From: Pseudomonadota bacterium
GTDB lineage: Bacteria; Pseudomonadota; Alphaproteobacteria; Rhizobiales; Rhizobiaceae
Length of the DNA stretch: 23,309 nt
Direction of reading: 5' to 3'
Assembly (NCBI GenBank): GCA_023390055.1
Contig: JAEWDP010000071.1
Coordinates: forward strand, 1 to 23,309
Both the position numbers and the translations under genes were made by a program. The notes beneath the pieces were generated by a model. The model saw only the letters and a program-made list of their open reading frames with translations, did no database searches and was not told the DNA's origin. Shown piece after piece: positions 8,331-15,976 of the stretch (position 1 is its first letter; each line of letters opens with the position of its first letter).

Positions 8331-9768
8331 CCGTCATTGCGGGACCGGCACGCATTGCGCTTGAGCCGTGCAGATAGACCGCTGCCGCAGATGCTTCGAA
8401 AGCCGGCATTCCATTCGCCAAAAGAGCTCCGATCATGCCGGCAAGGACATCGCCTGAACCGGCCGTTGCCAGCCACGACGGCGCATTGTCGTTGATGGCG
8501 ACGCGCCCCCTGGGATCGGCAATGACCGTGTCTGCCCCTTTGTAGACGATGACCGCATTGGCAAGTTCGGCTGCAGCTTGCGCCTTTTCGACCTTTCCAA
8601 GGTCTTCGTTCGCAGCAATTTCGGGAAAGAGGCGCGCAAATTCGCCACCATGAGGCGTCAATACCACGTTCGCCTCCCCTGCCCTGCAGCTTGCAAACAG
8701 ACTGTCGCGATCACCTTGAAAGGATGTTATTGCATCCGCATCAAGGACAACGGGATGTCCCTTCAAGGTATGAACAAAGCTGCGCGCACGCTCCCCGATC
8801 CCGAAGCCTGGACCAAGTACAAAGGCATCGAGCCTGGCCGTGCTGATCCACGCATTCAATGCCTCTGCCGTATCGATTTCGCGAAGCATCACCGCTGTAA
8901 GATGGGCACCATTCACCGCCATTGCGTCGCAAGGTGACGCGACGGTCACCAGACCAGCACCACTCGCCAGTCCGGCATGTGCCGAAAGGCGCGCAGCACC
9001 CGTGTTCGACGCATGGCCCGAAAACACGGCCAGATGACCGCGACGATACTTGTGGGTCGCTGCATCAGGGGTCCGCAGGGCAGACCTCCACAATGACGGA
9101 TTGTTGACGGCAATAGTTTTCGCATGCGCATGAACGATGCGTTTCGGAATGCCGATATCGCAAACTTCGATGTCGCCGCAAAGTGCCCGGCCCGGCATCA
9201 GAAGATGCCCGGGCTTTCTGGTCATGAAGGTGACCGTGCGCGCAGCCGTGAAGGCGCGACCAAGGGGAACGCCCCGCCGTCCGCAAAGTCCGGATGGAAG
9301 ATCCACCGCAATCAGGGGAACACCGGAATTTTCAACCTTCTCGATAGCAGCCACAACTTCATCGGGAACAGCTCGGCCAAGGCCGGCACCGAAGATTGCA
9401 TCGATGACGACATCGCCGTTTTGAACTTCAAGATCCAGGATGTGTCGTGGCAAGACCGGGCATTGCTGATACGCCTGCAGCGCATCCCCCTTGAGCTTGT
9501 CCGGATCTCCAAGGTGATAGACCGCAACATGACAGCCGGCGCAAACCAGGCGCCTTGCGCAGACATAGCCATCTCCGCCATTGTTGCCTGGACCACAGAT
9601 GACAACAAAACGCTGTGCTTGTGGATAGTGACGCAGTGCTGCAGCAGCAACAAAACAGCCAGCCCTCAACATCAGGCTGAAGGTGTCAATGCCCGAATTG
9701 AGGGCCGCCAGATCCACGGCGGCCATTTCCTTCGGAGCCAAAAGGATTGTATCAAGGCTCAAGCACAT
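8287..9768 (-). CDS. nnrD: bifunctional NAD(P)H-hydrate epimerase / ADP-dependent dehydratase
   Basis: This enzyme repairs damaged nicotinamide cofactors: the N-terminal domain interconverts the R and S forms of NAD(P)HX and the C-terminal domain dehydrates the S form using ADP. Taking ATG 9768 gives 493 residues. The epimerase (YjeF N) domain has GPGNNGGDGYVCARRL (59-74) and VDLPSGL. The dehydratase (ribokinase-like) domain has TGAARLSAHAGLASGAGLVTVA, VLDADAI, LTPHGGEFARLF, and the GSGDVLAG catalytic loop (437-444). The frame continues 46 codons upstream without family-like sequence, so the internal ATG is preferred, although its ribosome site is weak. It is convergent with the DUF72 gene and divergent from glnB. 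Placement beside glnB-glnA may be chance; no shared regulation is visible. Both active sites look intact. Confidence 0.96.
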   Translation of the reverse strand: MCLSLDTILLAPKEMAAVDLAALNSGIDTFSLMLRAGCFVAAAALRHYPQAQRFVVICGPGNNGGDGYVCARRLVCAGCHVAVYHLGDPDKLKGDALQAYQQCPVLPRHILDLEVQNGDVVIDAIFGAGLGRAVPDEVVAAIEKVENSGVPLIAVDLPSGLCGRRGVPLGRAFTAARTVTFMTRKPGHLLMPGRALCGDIEVCDIGIPKRIVHAHAKTIAVNNPSLWRSALRTPDAATHKYRRGHLAVFSGHASNTGAARLSAHAGLASGAGLVTVASPCDAMAVNGAHLTAVMLREIDTAEALNAWISTARLDAFVLGPGFGIGERARSFVHTLKGHPVVLDADAITSFQGDRDSLFASCRAGEANVVLTPHGGEFARLFPEIAANEDLGKVEKAQAAAELANAVIVYKGADTVIADPRGRVAINDNAPSWLATAGSGDVLAGMIGALLANGMPAFEASAAAVYLHGSSAMRAGPAMTAEDLLHHIDPQVIA

Positions 9769-10091
9769 GGCGTCAATTGAAACGAAATCGGCCTCAAGAA
9801 CAAGATCGTTTACCAAAGAAAACCAGCGCCTATTAAAGAGGCATTTGCCCAAGATTTCGACTTGCTTTGCCCGCAATGGTGCATGTATTTTTCGCAAGCG
9901 GCTCAAAAGTGCATCAGGTCGGGTTCAAGCTGACGGCATGGCACTTGGCTGCAGTTGGACAGATGCGTGCATTCCGGCCCGTGAAGCGAGATTTGGACAA
10001 TTTCTGCAGGTCCGGCTTCCCAGACTGGCATGATACCTGCATTAGTAACGCGAAGCCGGCAACGGCCACGTCAGGGAGAGAATGATTTCTC
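9769..10091. promoter_or_regulatory. nnrD-glnB divergent regulatory region
   Basis: This spacer of about 320 bp carries the glnB control signals. A TGGTGCA sequence (9877-9883) matches the right half of an NtrC-type enhancer site and lies about 145 bp upstream of the -24 element; the left half is poor. Further GTGCA-like matches occur near 9909 and 9967. No gene is evident. The nnrD promoter could not be assigned. Confidence 0.4.
10026..10041 (+). promoter_or_regulatory. sigma-54 (-24/-12) promoter for glnB-glnA
   Basis: TGGCATGATACCTGCA matches the sigma-54 consensus TGGCAC-N5-TTGCA with the required GG and GC dinucleotides 12 bases apart. It lies about 50 bp upstream of the glnB start, giving a short leader that includes GGGAGAG as ribosome site. 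This predicts NtrC/RpoN activation under nitrogen limitation, as known for glnBA operons in related bacteria. Confidence 0.75.
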
Positions 10092-10430
10092 ATGAAAAAG
10101 ATAGAAGCCATCATCAAGCCTTTCAAACTCGATGAAGTGAAGGAGGCCCTTCAGGAAGTCGGTCTGCAGGGCATTACCGTGACGGAGGCGAAAGGTTTCG
10201 GGCGTCAGAAGGGGCATACGGAATTGTACCGTGGCGCCGAATACGTGGTGGATTTTCTACCCAAGGTGAAGGTCGAAGTCGTTCTATCCGATGAAAGCGT
10301 CGACACCGTCATCGAGGCAATCCGCAACGCAGCCCAGACGGGCCGCATTGGCGACGGGAAGATCTTTGTTTCCAACGTGGAAGAAGTTGTCCGCATCCGT
10401 ACCGGCGAGACCGGTGTCGACGCCATCTAA
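10092..10430 (+). CDS. glnB: nitrogen regulatory protein P-II (GlnB)
   Basis: PII is a small trimeric sensor that binds ATP/ADP and 2-oxoglutarate and is uridylylated when nitrogen is short; it controls glutamine synthetase adenylylation and NtrB. The 112-residue protein begins MKKIEAIIKPFKLDEVKEAL, has the T-loop TELYRGAEYVVDFLPK with Tyr51 as the uridylylation site, and ends with the conserved GKIFVSNVEEVVRIRTGETG ATP-binding segment. Length is exact for the family. GlnB rather than GlnK is chosen because glnA follows at 58 bp and no amtB is present. ATG 10092 is in frame; ATG 10082 is not. Expression is probably driven by the sigma-54 promoter just upstream. Confidence 0.97.
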   Translation: MKKIEAIIKPFKLDEVKEALQEVGLQGITVTEAKGFGRQKGHTELYRGAEYVVDFLPKVKVEVVLSDESVDTVIEAIRNAAQTGRIGDGKIFVSNVEEVVRIRTGETGVDAI

Positions 10431-10435
10431 ATACC

Positions 10436-10452
10436 TGGCCGACGCTCGGCCA
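10436..10452 (+). terminator. intercistronic hairpin glnB-glnA
   Basis: TGGCCGA (10436-10442) and TCGGCCA (10446-10452) form a perfect 7-bp GC-rich stem with a 3-nt loop, 6 bases after the glnB stop. With no T run it is more likely an attenuating or mRNA-processing hairpin that sets the ratio of glnB to glnA message than a full terminator. Confidence 0.5.
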
Positions 10453-10488
10453 AGTCTCCAATCGTCATCTCATTCAAGGAAACGTTAA

Positions 10489-11898
10489 ATGACGACCGCA
10501 AGTGATATCATGAAGCAGATCAAGGAAAACGACGTCAAGTTCGTTGACCTGCGTTTTACCGATCCAAAAGGCAAGTGGCAGCATGTGACGATGGATGTCG
10601 CCGCTGTCGATGAAGACATGTTCGCCGACGGCGTGATGTTTGATGGATCTTCAATTGGCGGTTGGAAGGCGATCAACGAGTCCGACATGGTCTTGATGCC
10701 GGATCCTGTCACCGTTCACATGGACCCCTTCTTTGCCCAGTCCACCATGGTCGTGGTCTGCGACATTCTCGATCCGGTATCGGGAGAAGCCTATAACCGC
10801 GACCCGCGTGGCACCGCGAAAAAGGCGGAAGCGTATCTGAAGGCATCGGGGATCGGTGACACCGTCTATGTCGGGCCCGAGCCTGAATTCTTCGTCTTTG
10901 ACGATGTTCGCTATAAGGCTGATCCCTATAACACCGGTTTCAAGCTTGATTCTTCCGAACTTCCGTCCAATGACGATACTGACTACGAAACCGGCAACCT
11001 TGGTCACCGGCCGCGCGTCAAGGGTGGATATTTCCCCGTACCCCCGGTAGACAGCCTTCAGGACATGCGCTCTGAAATGCTGACTGTCCTCACCGAGATG
11101 GGCCTTGAGGTCGAAAAGCATCACCACGAGGTGGCAGCAGCCCAGCACGAACTCGGCGTAAAGTTCGACACGCTGGTGCGCAATGCCGACAAGATGCAGA
11201 TCTTCAAGTATGTCGTTCATCAGGTCGCCAATGCCTATGGCAAGACGGCAACCTTCATGCCCAAGCCCATCTTTGGCGACAATGGTTCGGGCATGCACGT
11301 CCACCAGTCGATCTGGAAGGATGGCAAGCCGAGCTTCGCTGGCGACGAATATGCCGGCCTGTCGGAAAGCTGCCTGTATTATATCGGCGGCATCATCAAG
11401 CACGCCAAGGCCATCAACGCCTTCACCAACCCGTCAACCAATTCCTACAAACGCCTGGTCCCAGGCTACGAGGCGCCCGTTCTCCTCGCCTACTCCGCCC
11501 GCAACCGCTCGGCATCGTGCCGCATCCCGTTCGGGACCGGTCCGAAATCGAAACGTGTCGAGGTTCGCTTCCCGGACCCGGCAGCAAATCCGTATCTTGC
11601 ATTTGCAGCATTGCTCATGGCCGGTCTCGACGGCATCAAGAACAAGATCCATCCCGGCAAGGCCATGGACAAGGATCTCTATGATCTGCCGCCAAAGGAA
11701 CTGAAGAAGATCCCGACAGTTTGCGCCTCGCTGCGCGAAGCACTGGAAAGCCTCGACAAGGATCGCAAGTTCCTCACCGCAGGCGGCGTCTTCGATGACG
11801 ATCAGATCGACGCCTATATCGAGTTGAAGATGGCCGAAGTCGTTCGCTACGAAATGACACCACACCCGGTCGAATTCGACATGTACTACTCGATCTGA
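10489..11898 (+). CDS. glnA: glutamine synthetase, type I (GSI-beta)
   Basis: GlnA makes glutamine from glutamate, ammonia and ATP in the cytoplasm and is the main ammonia-assimilating enzyme. The 469-residue protein shows the family signatures: FTDPKGKWQHVTM and DGSSIGGWKAINESDM in the beta-grasp domain, the metal-binding VGPEPEFFVFDDV, EVAAAQHELGVKFDTL, the NGSGMHVHQSIWKDGK nucleotide loop, the flap region NAFTNPSTNSYKRLVPGYEAPV, and arginines in RNRSASCRIPFG. DLYDLPPKE supplies the adenylylation tyrosine, marking the regulated GSI-beta class. The ribosome site AAGGA is about 9 bases before ATG 10489. It is co-directional with glnB after a 58-bp gap with a hairpin. All key motifs are present, and identification is secure. 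Confidence 0.99.
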   Translation: MTTASDIMKQIKENDVKFVDLRFTDPKGKWQHVTMDVAAVDEDMFADGVMFDGSSIGGWKAINESDMVLMPDPVTVHMDPFFAQSTMVVVCDILDPVSGEAYNRDPRGTAKKAEAYLKASGIGDTVYVGPEPEFFVFDDVRYKADPYNTGFKLDSSELPSNDDTDYETGNLGHRPRVKGGYFPVPPVDSLQDMRSEMLTVLTEMGLEVEKHHHEVAAAQHELGVKFDTLVRNADKMQIFKYVVHQVANAYGKTATFMPKPIFGDNGSGMHVHQSIWKDGKPSFAGDEYAGLSESCLYYIGGIIKHAKAINAFTNPSTNSYKRLVPGYEAPVLLAYSARNRSASCRIPFGTGPKSKRVEVRFPDPAANPYLAFAALLMAGLDGIKNKIHPGKAMDKDLYDLPPKELKKIPTVCASLREALESLDKDRKFLTAGGVFDDDQIDAYIELKMAEVVRYEMTPHPVEFDMYYSI

Positions 11899-11919
11899 GC
11901 GACAGTTCTGTTGGACGAA

Positions 11920-11942
11920 GACGGCGGGCAGTGCCCGCCGTC
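11920..11942 (+). terminator. GC-rich hairpin after glnA
   Basis: GACGGCGGGC (11920-11929) and GCCCGCCGTC (11933-11942) make a perfect 10-bp stem with a 3-nt loop starting 22 bases after the glnA stop. It is very stable but is followed by GGGCAAGC rather than T residues. It could be a terminator or a 3' stabiliser for the glnBA message. The remaining spacer to hspQ is GC-rich with no gene seen. Confidence 0.6.
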
Positions 11943-12076
11943 GGGCAAGCTGCCGGACAAGCTTCGCGCGGGCGGCGGGCCAAACTGCCGGTTGTGCGAA
12001 TATCACGAGGTTTCGCATACCCTCTTGATTGCGTGCGATTTTATTCCCACATCAGGATGTGAAAGGATATCGCACC

Positions 12077-12406
12077 ATGAAACAACGCAACGCCAAGTTT
12101 ACCATTGGAGAAGTGGTTCGCCACAAGGTATTTCCGTTCCGTGGCGTAGTGTTCGACGTGGATCCGGAGTTCGCCAATACCGAAGAGTGGTGGAATGCCA
12201 TTCCTGTTGAAATCCGCCCGAGCAGGGACCAACCATTCTACCATCTCCTCGCCGAAAACGACGAGGCTGAATACGTGGCCTATGTCTCGGAACAGAACCT
12301 GGAACACGACGAGAGCGAGATGCCGCTTCGCAATCCGCAGGTCTATCAGATCTTCGACCAGGGACCGACAGGTCGTTTGAAGCCCAAGGCACTGCTCGCT
12401 CACTAA
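12077..12406 (+). CDS. hspQ: heat-shock protein HspQ (hemimethylated DNA-binding / YccV family)
   Basis: HspQ family proteins are small factors; in E. coli HspQ affects Lon proteolysis specificity and binds hemimethylated DNA. The 109-residue product MKQRNAKFTIGEVVRHKVFP has the family motifs FRGVVFDVDPEFANTEEWW, PFYHLLAENDEAEYVAYVSEQNL and a C-terminal NPQVYQIFDQ. ATG 12077 is preferred over an in-frame ATG at 12029 because AAAGGA lies 10 bases upstream and the family begins here. It stands alone, after glnA and before a strong bidirectional terminator shared with the opposing IalB-like gene. A heat-shock promoter could not be identified with confidence. Confidence 0.93.
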   Translation: MKQRNAKFTIGEVVRHKVFPFRGVVFDVDPEFANTEEWWNAIPVEIRPSRDQPFYHLLAENDEAEYVAYVSEQNLEHDESEMPLRNPQVYQIFDQGPTGRLKPKALLAH

Positions 12407-12429
12407 GCTGCGATAATCACAACAAAAAG

Positions 12430-12458
12430 TGCGCCGGTGTCAAACACCGGCGCATTTT
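12430..12458. terminator. bidirectional intrinsic terminator, hspQ / IalB-like gene
   Basis: TGCGCCGGTGT (12430-12440) and ACACCGGCGCA (12444-12454) form a perfect 11-bp stem with a CAA loop, followed by TTTT and preceded by AAAAA. It should stop transcription from both convergent genes. This is the strongest terminator in the window. Confidence 0.92.
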
Positions 12459-12515
12459 CATTTGGTCTGATGCTGTCACAGGTCGCATGAAACGATCCCG
12501 AGCAGTGAAACGACC

Positions 12516-13163
12516 TTACTGACCCTGCTTGGCAGCATCTTGTGCTGCTTCCAGCTTCTTGCGAGCTTCTTCGGCCTTCTTCTGCATGCCTTCCTGCAGG
12601 CTGCGCTGGCTTTCAGCCAGTTGCGACTGGGAAATCGGCTCGCCATCGAATGCGCCGGTAAAGCCGGTCAATGATATCTTGATCGGGTTCGGTGCACGCC
12701 GGAAATTGATCGACGTGAACACAACCTCTCCGCCCTTCTTCAGGCTGGAAATCATGGCGTCGGTAAGTGGAACTTCTGCCGTGCATTTGTCGGGAAGGCA
12801 GACCGCATAGTCGAGCTTCTGGCCTTTCGCTCCATCAATCTGCATCGTGATCCCGGGTGGAATGAGGCGCGCCGTCGGGACGGATACCTGCAATATCTTG
12901 CGGTTTACCTTTCCTTCCACCGTGATCAGGCCGACAGCGGTGATCAACTGGCCGTTTTGTGCCAGCATGACGTTTTGAACGACACAGAGATCGCTATCGT
13001 CCTGCTTGGCGCAGGTCTTGAACCAGCCAAGTGGCGGTGTACCTGCACCTGGTGCTGCGTCGGCATCTTGTGCAAACGCTGCAGTGGGCGCAGTCGCAGC
13101 TGCAAAAGAAAATGCCAATGCGGACATAGCCGTCCGAAGAACCGTGGTTGCCTTGAGCTTCAT
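12516..13163 (-). CDS. invasion-associated locus B (IalB) family periplasmic protein
   Basis: IalB-family proteins are small periplasmic proteins common in Rhizobiales; the Bartonella member aids red-cell invasion, but free-living species have several copies of unknown role. Starting at ATG 13163 gives 215 residues with a clear signal peptide (basic MKLK, hydrophobic core, cleavage after AFA31). Family features are GWFKTCAKQ with a paired Cys in SDLCVVQ, the strand GQLITAVGLITVEGK, LIPPGITMQIDG, and a second Cys pair CLPDKC, which suggests disulfides. The C-terminus (about 175-215) is a charged, Gln/Glu/Lys/Ala-rich helix. The frame extends 55 codons upstream, but AGGAG lies before the chosen ATG and only that start exposes the signal peptide. 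The family call is confident; the function here is unknown. Confidence 0.9.
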   Translation of the reverse strand: MKLKATTVLRTAMSALAFSFAAATAPTAAFAQDADAAPGAGTPPLGWFKTCAKQDDSDLCVVQNVMLAQNGQLITAVGLITVEGKVNRKILQVSVPTARLIPPGITMQIDGAKGQKLDYAVCLPDKCTAEVPLTDAMISSLKKGGEVVFTSINFRRAPNPIKISLTGFTGAFDGEPISQSQLAESQRSLQEGMQKKAEEARKKLEAAQDAAKQGQ

Positions 13164-13380
13164 AACGAAATCCGTCTCCTGAAATCCGCTCGGGTACGGC
13201 TTCAGCCGCCCTCCCTCGGGTATTCTACTGCGCTTCACCTGTCGGCGAAATAAGGCAATTGAATGACCCGCTTGTTCGCAAATCCTGTTACATCGGGCGC
13301 GACCAGAGATCCACCCCTTCCTTTCCATTTTTTGAACGCATCCCCGCCATAGAGCTGAAGAAACCGCCTTTACGTTGGTG

Positions 13381-13398
13381 CCCCAATGGGCATTGGGG
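13381..13398 (+). promoter_or_regulatory. palindrome in the leader of the YejA-like gene
   Basis: CCCCAATG (13381-13388) and CATTGGGG (13391-13398) form a perfect 8-bp inverted repeat with a 2-base centre, followed by TATTTT, 41 bp before the start codon. It may be an operator or a leader hairpin/attenuator. The rest of the 13164-13439 spacer shows no gene. Confidence 0.45.
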
Positions 13399-13439
13399 TA
13401 TTTTGCGACGAATCAGAATTCGACCTTGATGGAGAGATA

Positions 13440-15248
13440 ATGCGCCGTCTCGTTGCGTTTCTACTTGCAGTCTGCCTCGCCGGACCGGTCGTTGCCGAAC
13501 CTGTACATGCCATTGCGATGCACGGGCAACCGGCACTGCCGGAGGATTTTGGCCATTTCCCCTACGTCAAGCCAGATGTCAAAAAGGGTGGCGCGATCCG
13601 TTATGGCGTCGTTGGCACCTTCGACAGCCTCAATCCCTTTATTCTGAAAAGCATGCGTACGACTGCCCGTGGATTGTGGGATCCTCAGTTCGGCCACCTT
13701 GTCTATGAGCCCTTGATGCAGCGCTCCGCAGACGAACCGTTTTCGCTTTATGGTCTCCTGGCAAAATCCGTTGAATGGGATGACGAGCGGACCTTCATCC
13801 AGTTCAATCTCAATCCGGACGCGAAATGGTCAGATGGAAAGCCGGTGACCGCAGACGATGTCATCTTCACGATGGAATTGCTGCGCGAGAAGGGTCGCAC
13901 GCCCTACAGCAATCGGCTCACACCTGTGGCAAAGATGGAAAAGATCGGCACGCACAGTGTCCGGTTCACATTCAATGACAAGTCCGATCGTGAATTTCCG
14001 CTCATTCTGGCAGCCTCGACACCCATTCTTCCAAAGCATGCCATTGATCCGGAGACCTTCGATCAGTCGACTTTGAAGCCGCCGATCGGATCAGGCCCCT
14101 ATCTGGTCAAGGCGGTTTCGCCAGGCGAGAAGATCATCTATGAGCGCAACCCCGATTACTGGGGCAAGGATATTCCCGCAAAGGTCGGCTTCGACAATTA
14201 TGACCGTATATCCGTCGAGTATTTCCTTCAGGCCAGCACGCTCTTTGAGGCCTTCAAGAAGGGCGTCATCGACATCTATCTCGAAGGAAGCCCCACGCAC
14301 TGGGTGCGCGCCTATGAGTTTCCTGCCGTTCACGATGGTGAAGTGATCCGCGATAGTTTCAAGCCTGATGTCCCGACCGGAATGGTCGGTTTCGTGTTCA
14401 ATACCCGCCGTCACCTGTTCGACAACATTGACGTCAGAGCGGGGCTTTCACTTGCGTTTGACTTCGAATGGGCCAACCGGACCCTTTTTGAAAATGCCTA
14501 TACGAGAACGGAAAGCTACTGGCAGAACTCTACCCTTTCGTCACTTGGTGTCCCCGCCGATCAACGCGAACTGGACATACTTGGACCATTGGCGGAAAAA
14601 CTCGATCCAGCCTTGCTGGATGGCAGCTACCATGTGCCGAAGACAAACGGCTCCGGTGCCGATCGAAAGATCTTGCGGAAAGCTGTAGAGCGCCTGAAAA
14701 AGGGTGGCTACACGATCAAGGACGGACGCATGGCTGACGCGGCAGGCCAGCCCTTGCGCTTTGAAGTCATGACGCAAAACCAGGACCAGGAAAAGCTCGC
14801 AATAGCCTATCAGCGAACCTTGAAACTCATCGGCGTCGACATGGTGATCCGCACCGTGGATGATGCACAATACCAGGCCCGTTCCGCAACGTTTGATTAC
14901 GACATGATCATCAAGTCCTACCCTTCCTCACTCTCTCCCGGGATAGAACAGGTCGGACGCTGGGCATCGGTGTCACGTGAGCGCCAGGGAAGCAACAATT
15001 TTGCCGGCGCAGCCGACCCGGTCCTCGACGAGCTGATCGAGGCGATGCTGGCCGCACGCACGAGGGAAGACTTCGAGGCTGCCGTCAGGGCATATGACCG
15101 GATGCTGATTGCCGGTCACTATCTCGTGCCTCTCTATCATGTCTCCGAACAATGGGTAGCGCGCCACAACTACATCGGCTATCCACAAACCACACCACTC
15201 TACGGCTTTCAATTGCCGGTCTGGTTTGACAGGCGCGCACAGGATTGA
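13440..15248 (+). CDS. YejA-like extracellular solute-binding protein, family 5
   Basis: This is a periplasmic substrate-binding protein of the oligopeptide/nickel (SBP_bac_5) family, delivering peptides to an ABC importer. Starting at ATG 13440 (GGAGAG 7 bases upstream) gives 602 residues. A signal peptide (MRRLVAFLLAVCLAGPVVA) is cleaved near residue 19 or 24. The mature start AIAMHGQPALPEDFGHFPYV with KPDVKKGG closely resembles YejA, the binding protein of the Yej importer of microcin C-type peptides. Family segments include WSDGKPVTADDVIFTMELL, PILPKHAIDP, PPIGSGPYLVK, ERNPDYWGKDIP and IKSYPSSLSPGIEQ. No lipobox is evident. No permease or ATPase genes adjoin it, so it is an orphan component or supplies a transporter encoded elsewhere. 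Substrate is not predictable beyond peptides. Confidence 0.88.
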   Translation: MRRLVAFLLAVCLAGPVVAEPVHAIAMHGQPALPEDFGHFPYVKPDVKKGGAIRYGVVGTFDSLNPFILKSMRTTARGLWDPQFGHLVYEPLMQRSADEPFSLYGLLAKSVEWDDERTFIQFNLNPDAKWSDGKPVTADDVIFTMELLREKGRTPYSNRLTPVAKMEKIGTHSVRFTFNDKSDREFPLILAASTPILPKHAIDPETFDQSTLKPPIGSGPYLVKAVSPGEKIIYERNPDYWGKDIPAKVGFDNYDRISVEYFLQASTLFEAFKKGVIDIYLEGSPTHWVRAYEFPAVHDGEVIRDSFKPDVPTGMVGFVFNTRRHLFDNIDVRAGLSLAFDFEWANRTLFENAYTRTESYWQNSTLSSLGVPADQRELDILGPLAEKLDPALLDGSYHVPKTNGSGADRKILRKAVERLKKGGYTIKDGRMADAAGQPLRFEVMTQNQDQEKLAIAYQRTLKLIGVDMVIRTVDDAQYQARSATFDYDMIIKSYPSSLSPGIEQVGRWASVSRERQGSNNFAGAADPVLDELIEAMLAARTREDFEAAVRAYDRMLIAGHYLVPLYHVSEQWVARHNYIGYPQTTPLYGFQLPVWFDRRAQD

Positions 15249-15288
15249 CCGACTGCCGCAATCTGTCTTCGCATGAAAGGATCGTTTT

Positions 15289-15960
15289 GTGGAACGCGTG
15301 ACCATTGATGTCGTCTCAGATGTTGTCTGTCCCTGGTGCTACCTCGGCAAGGCACGCCTGGAACTTGCCATCGCCGAGGTCCAGGATGAATTTGGCGTGG
15401 ACGTGAACTGGCGGCCCTATCGTCTCAATCCGGAGATCCCGCCGGAAGGTATCGACCATGCGGCGTCACTGGCTGCCAAGCTTGGCAGCAAGCAAGCCGT
15501 GGATGAGGCGCATGCGAGGCTGTCGCAACTGGGCAAGGACGTCGGAATCGATTTTGACTTCGACGCGGTCACGATCAGTCCCAACACGCTGGATGCCCAT
15601 CGGCTGGTTCACTGGGGCCTGATGGAGGGGCGTGACGTTCAAGACCGTGTCGTATCGGCTCTTTTCAAGGCCAATTTCGAAGAAGGTCGCAATGTCGGAG
15701 ATCACGCGGTCCTTCTTGAGATTGCTGACGAGGTCGGTCTCGACCGTGACGTGATCACAAATCTTCTTGCAGGCGATGCCGACAAGGAAAACGTCCTTGC
15801 AGAAGTCGACGCTGTCCAGAAGATGGGTGTTTCAGGTGTCCCATTCTTCATCTTCGATGGCCAGTATGCGTTGAGCGGCGCCCAGACACCTGAAGTACTG
15901 GCCGGTGCCATACGCGATATCGCAAAAGCGAAGGCTGACGCCCGCAAGGGCATGAACTGA
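15289..15960 (+). CDS. DsbA-family oxidoreductase, FrnE-like
   Basis: This 223-residue protein belongs to the DsbA/2-hydroxychromene-2-carboxylate isomerase group, closest in look to FrnE: VERVTIDVVSDVVCPWCYLG gives the thioredoxin-fold strand and the redox motif C14-P-W-C17. A helical insertion follows (about 60-165), and the cis-Pro loop GVSGVPFFIFDGQYALSGAQ (about 182-201) is typical. No signal peptide is seen, so it is a cytoplasmic thiol oxidoreductase, unlike periplasmic DsbA. It starts with GTG 15289, supported by AAAGGA 7-12 bases upstream. It lies 40 bp after the binding protein and 16 bp before the transporter gene, and may be co-transcribed with the latter. Substrates are unknown. 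Confidence 0.9.
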   Translation: MERVTIDVVSDVVCPWCYLGKARLELAIAEVQDEFGVDVNWRPYRLNPEIPPEGIDHAASLAAKLGSKQAVDEAHARLSQLGKDVGIDFDFDAVTISPNTLDAHRLVHWGLMEGRDVQDRVVSALFKANFEEGRNVGDHAVLLEIADEVGLDRDVITNLLAGDADKENVLAEVDAVQKMGVSGVPFFIFDGQYALSGAQTPEVLAGAIRDIAKAKADARKGMN

Positions 15961-15976
15961 AATATCCCGGATACGC

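Noticed and set aside
9124..9780. 218-residue plus-strand frame
   Set aside because: Antisense shadow of nnrD, whose epimerase motifs are on the other strand.
9939..9954. TGGCAC-TTGGC-TGCAG as a sigma-54 promoter
   Set aside because: The GG-GC spacing is one base short; the downstream site at 10026 has correct spacing.
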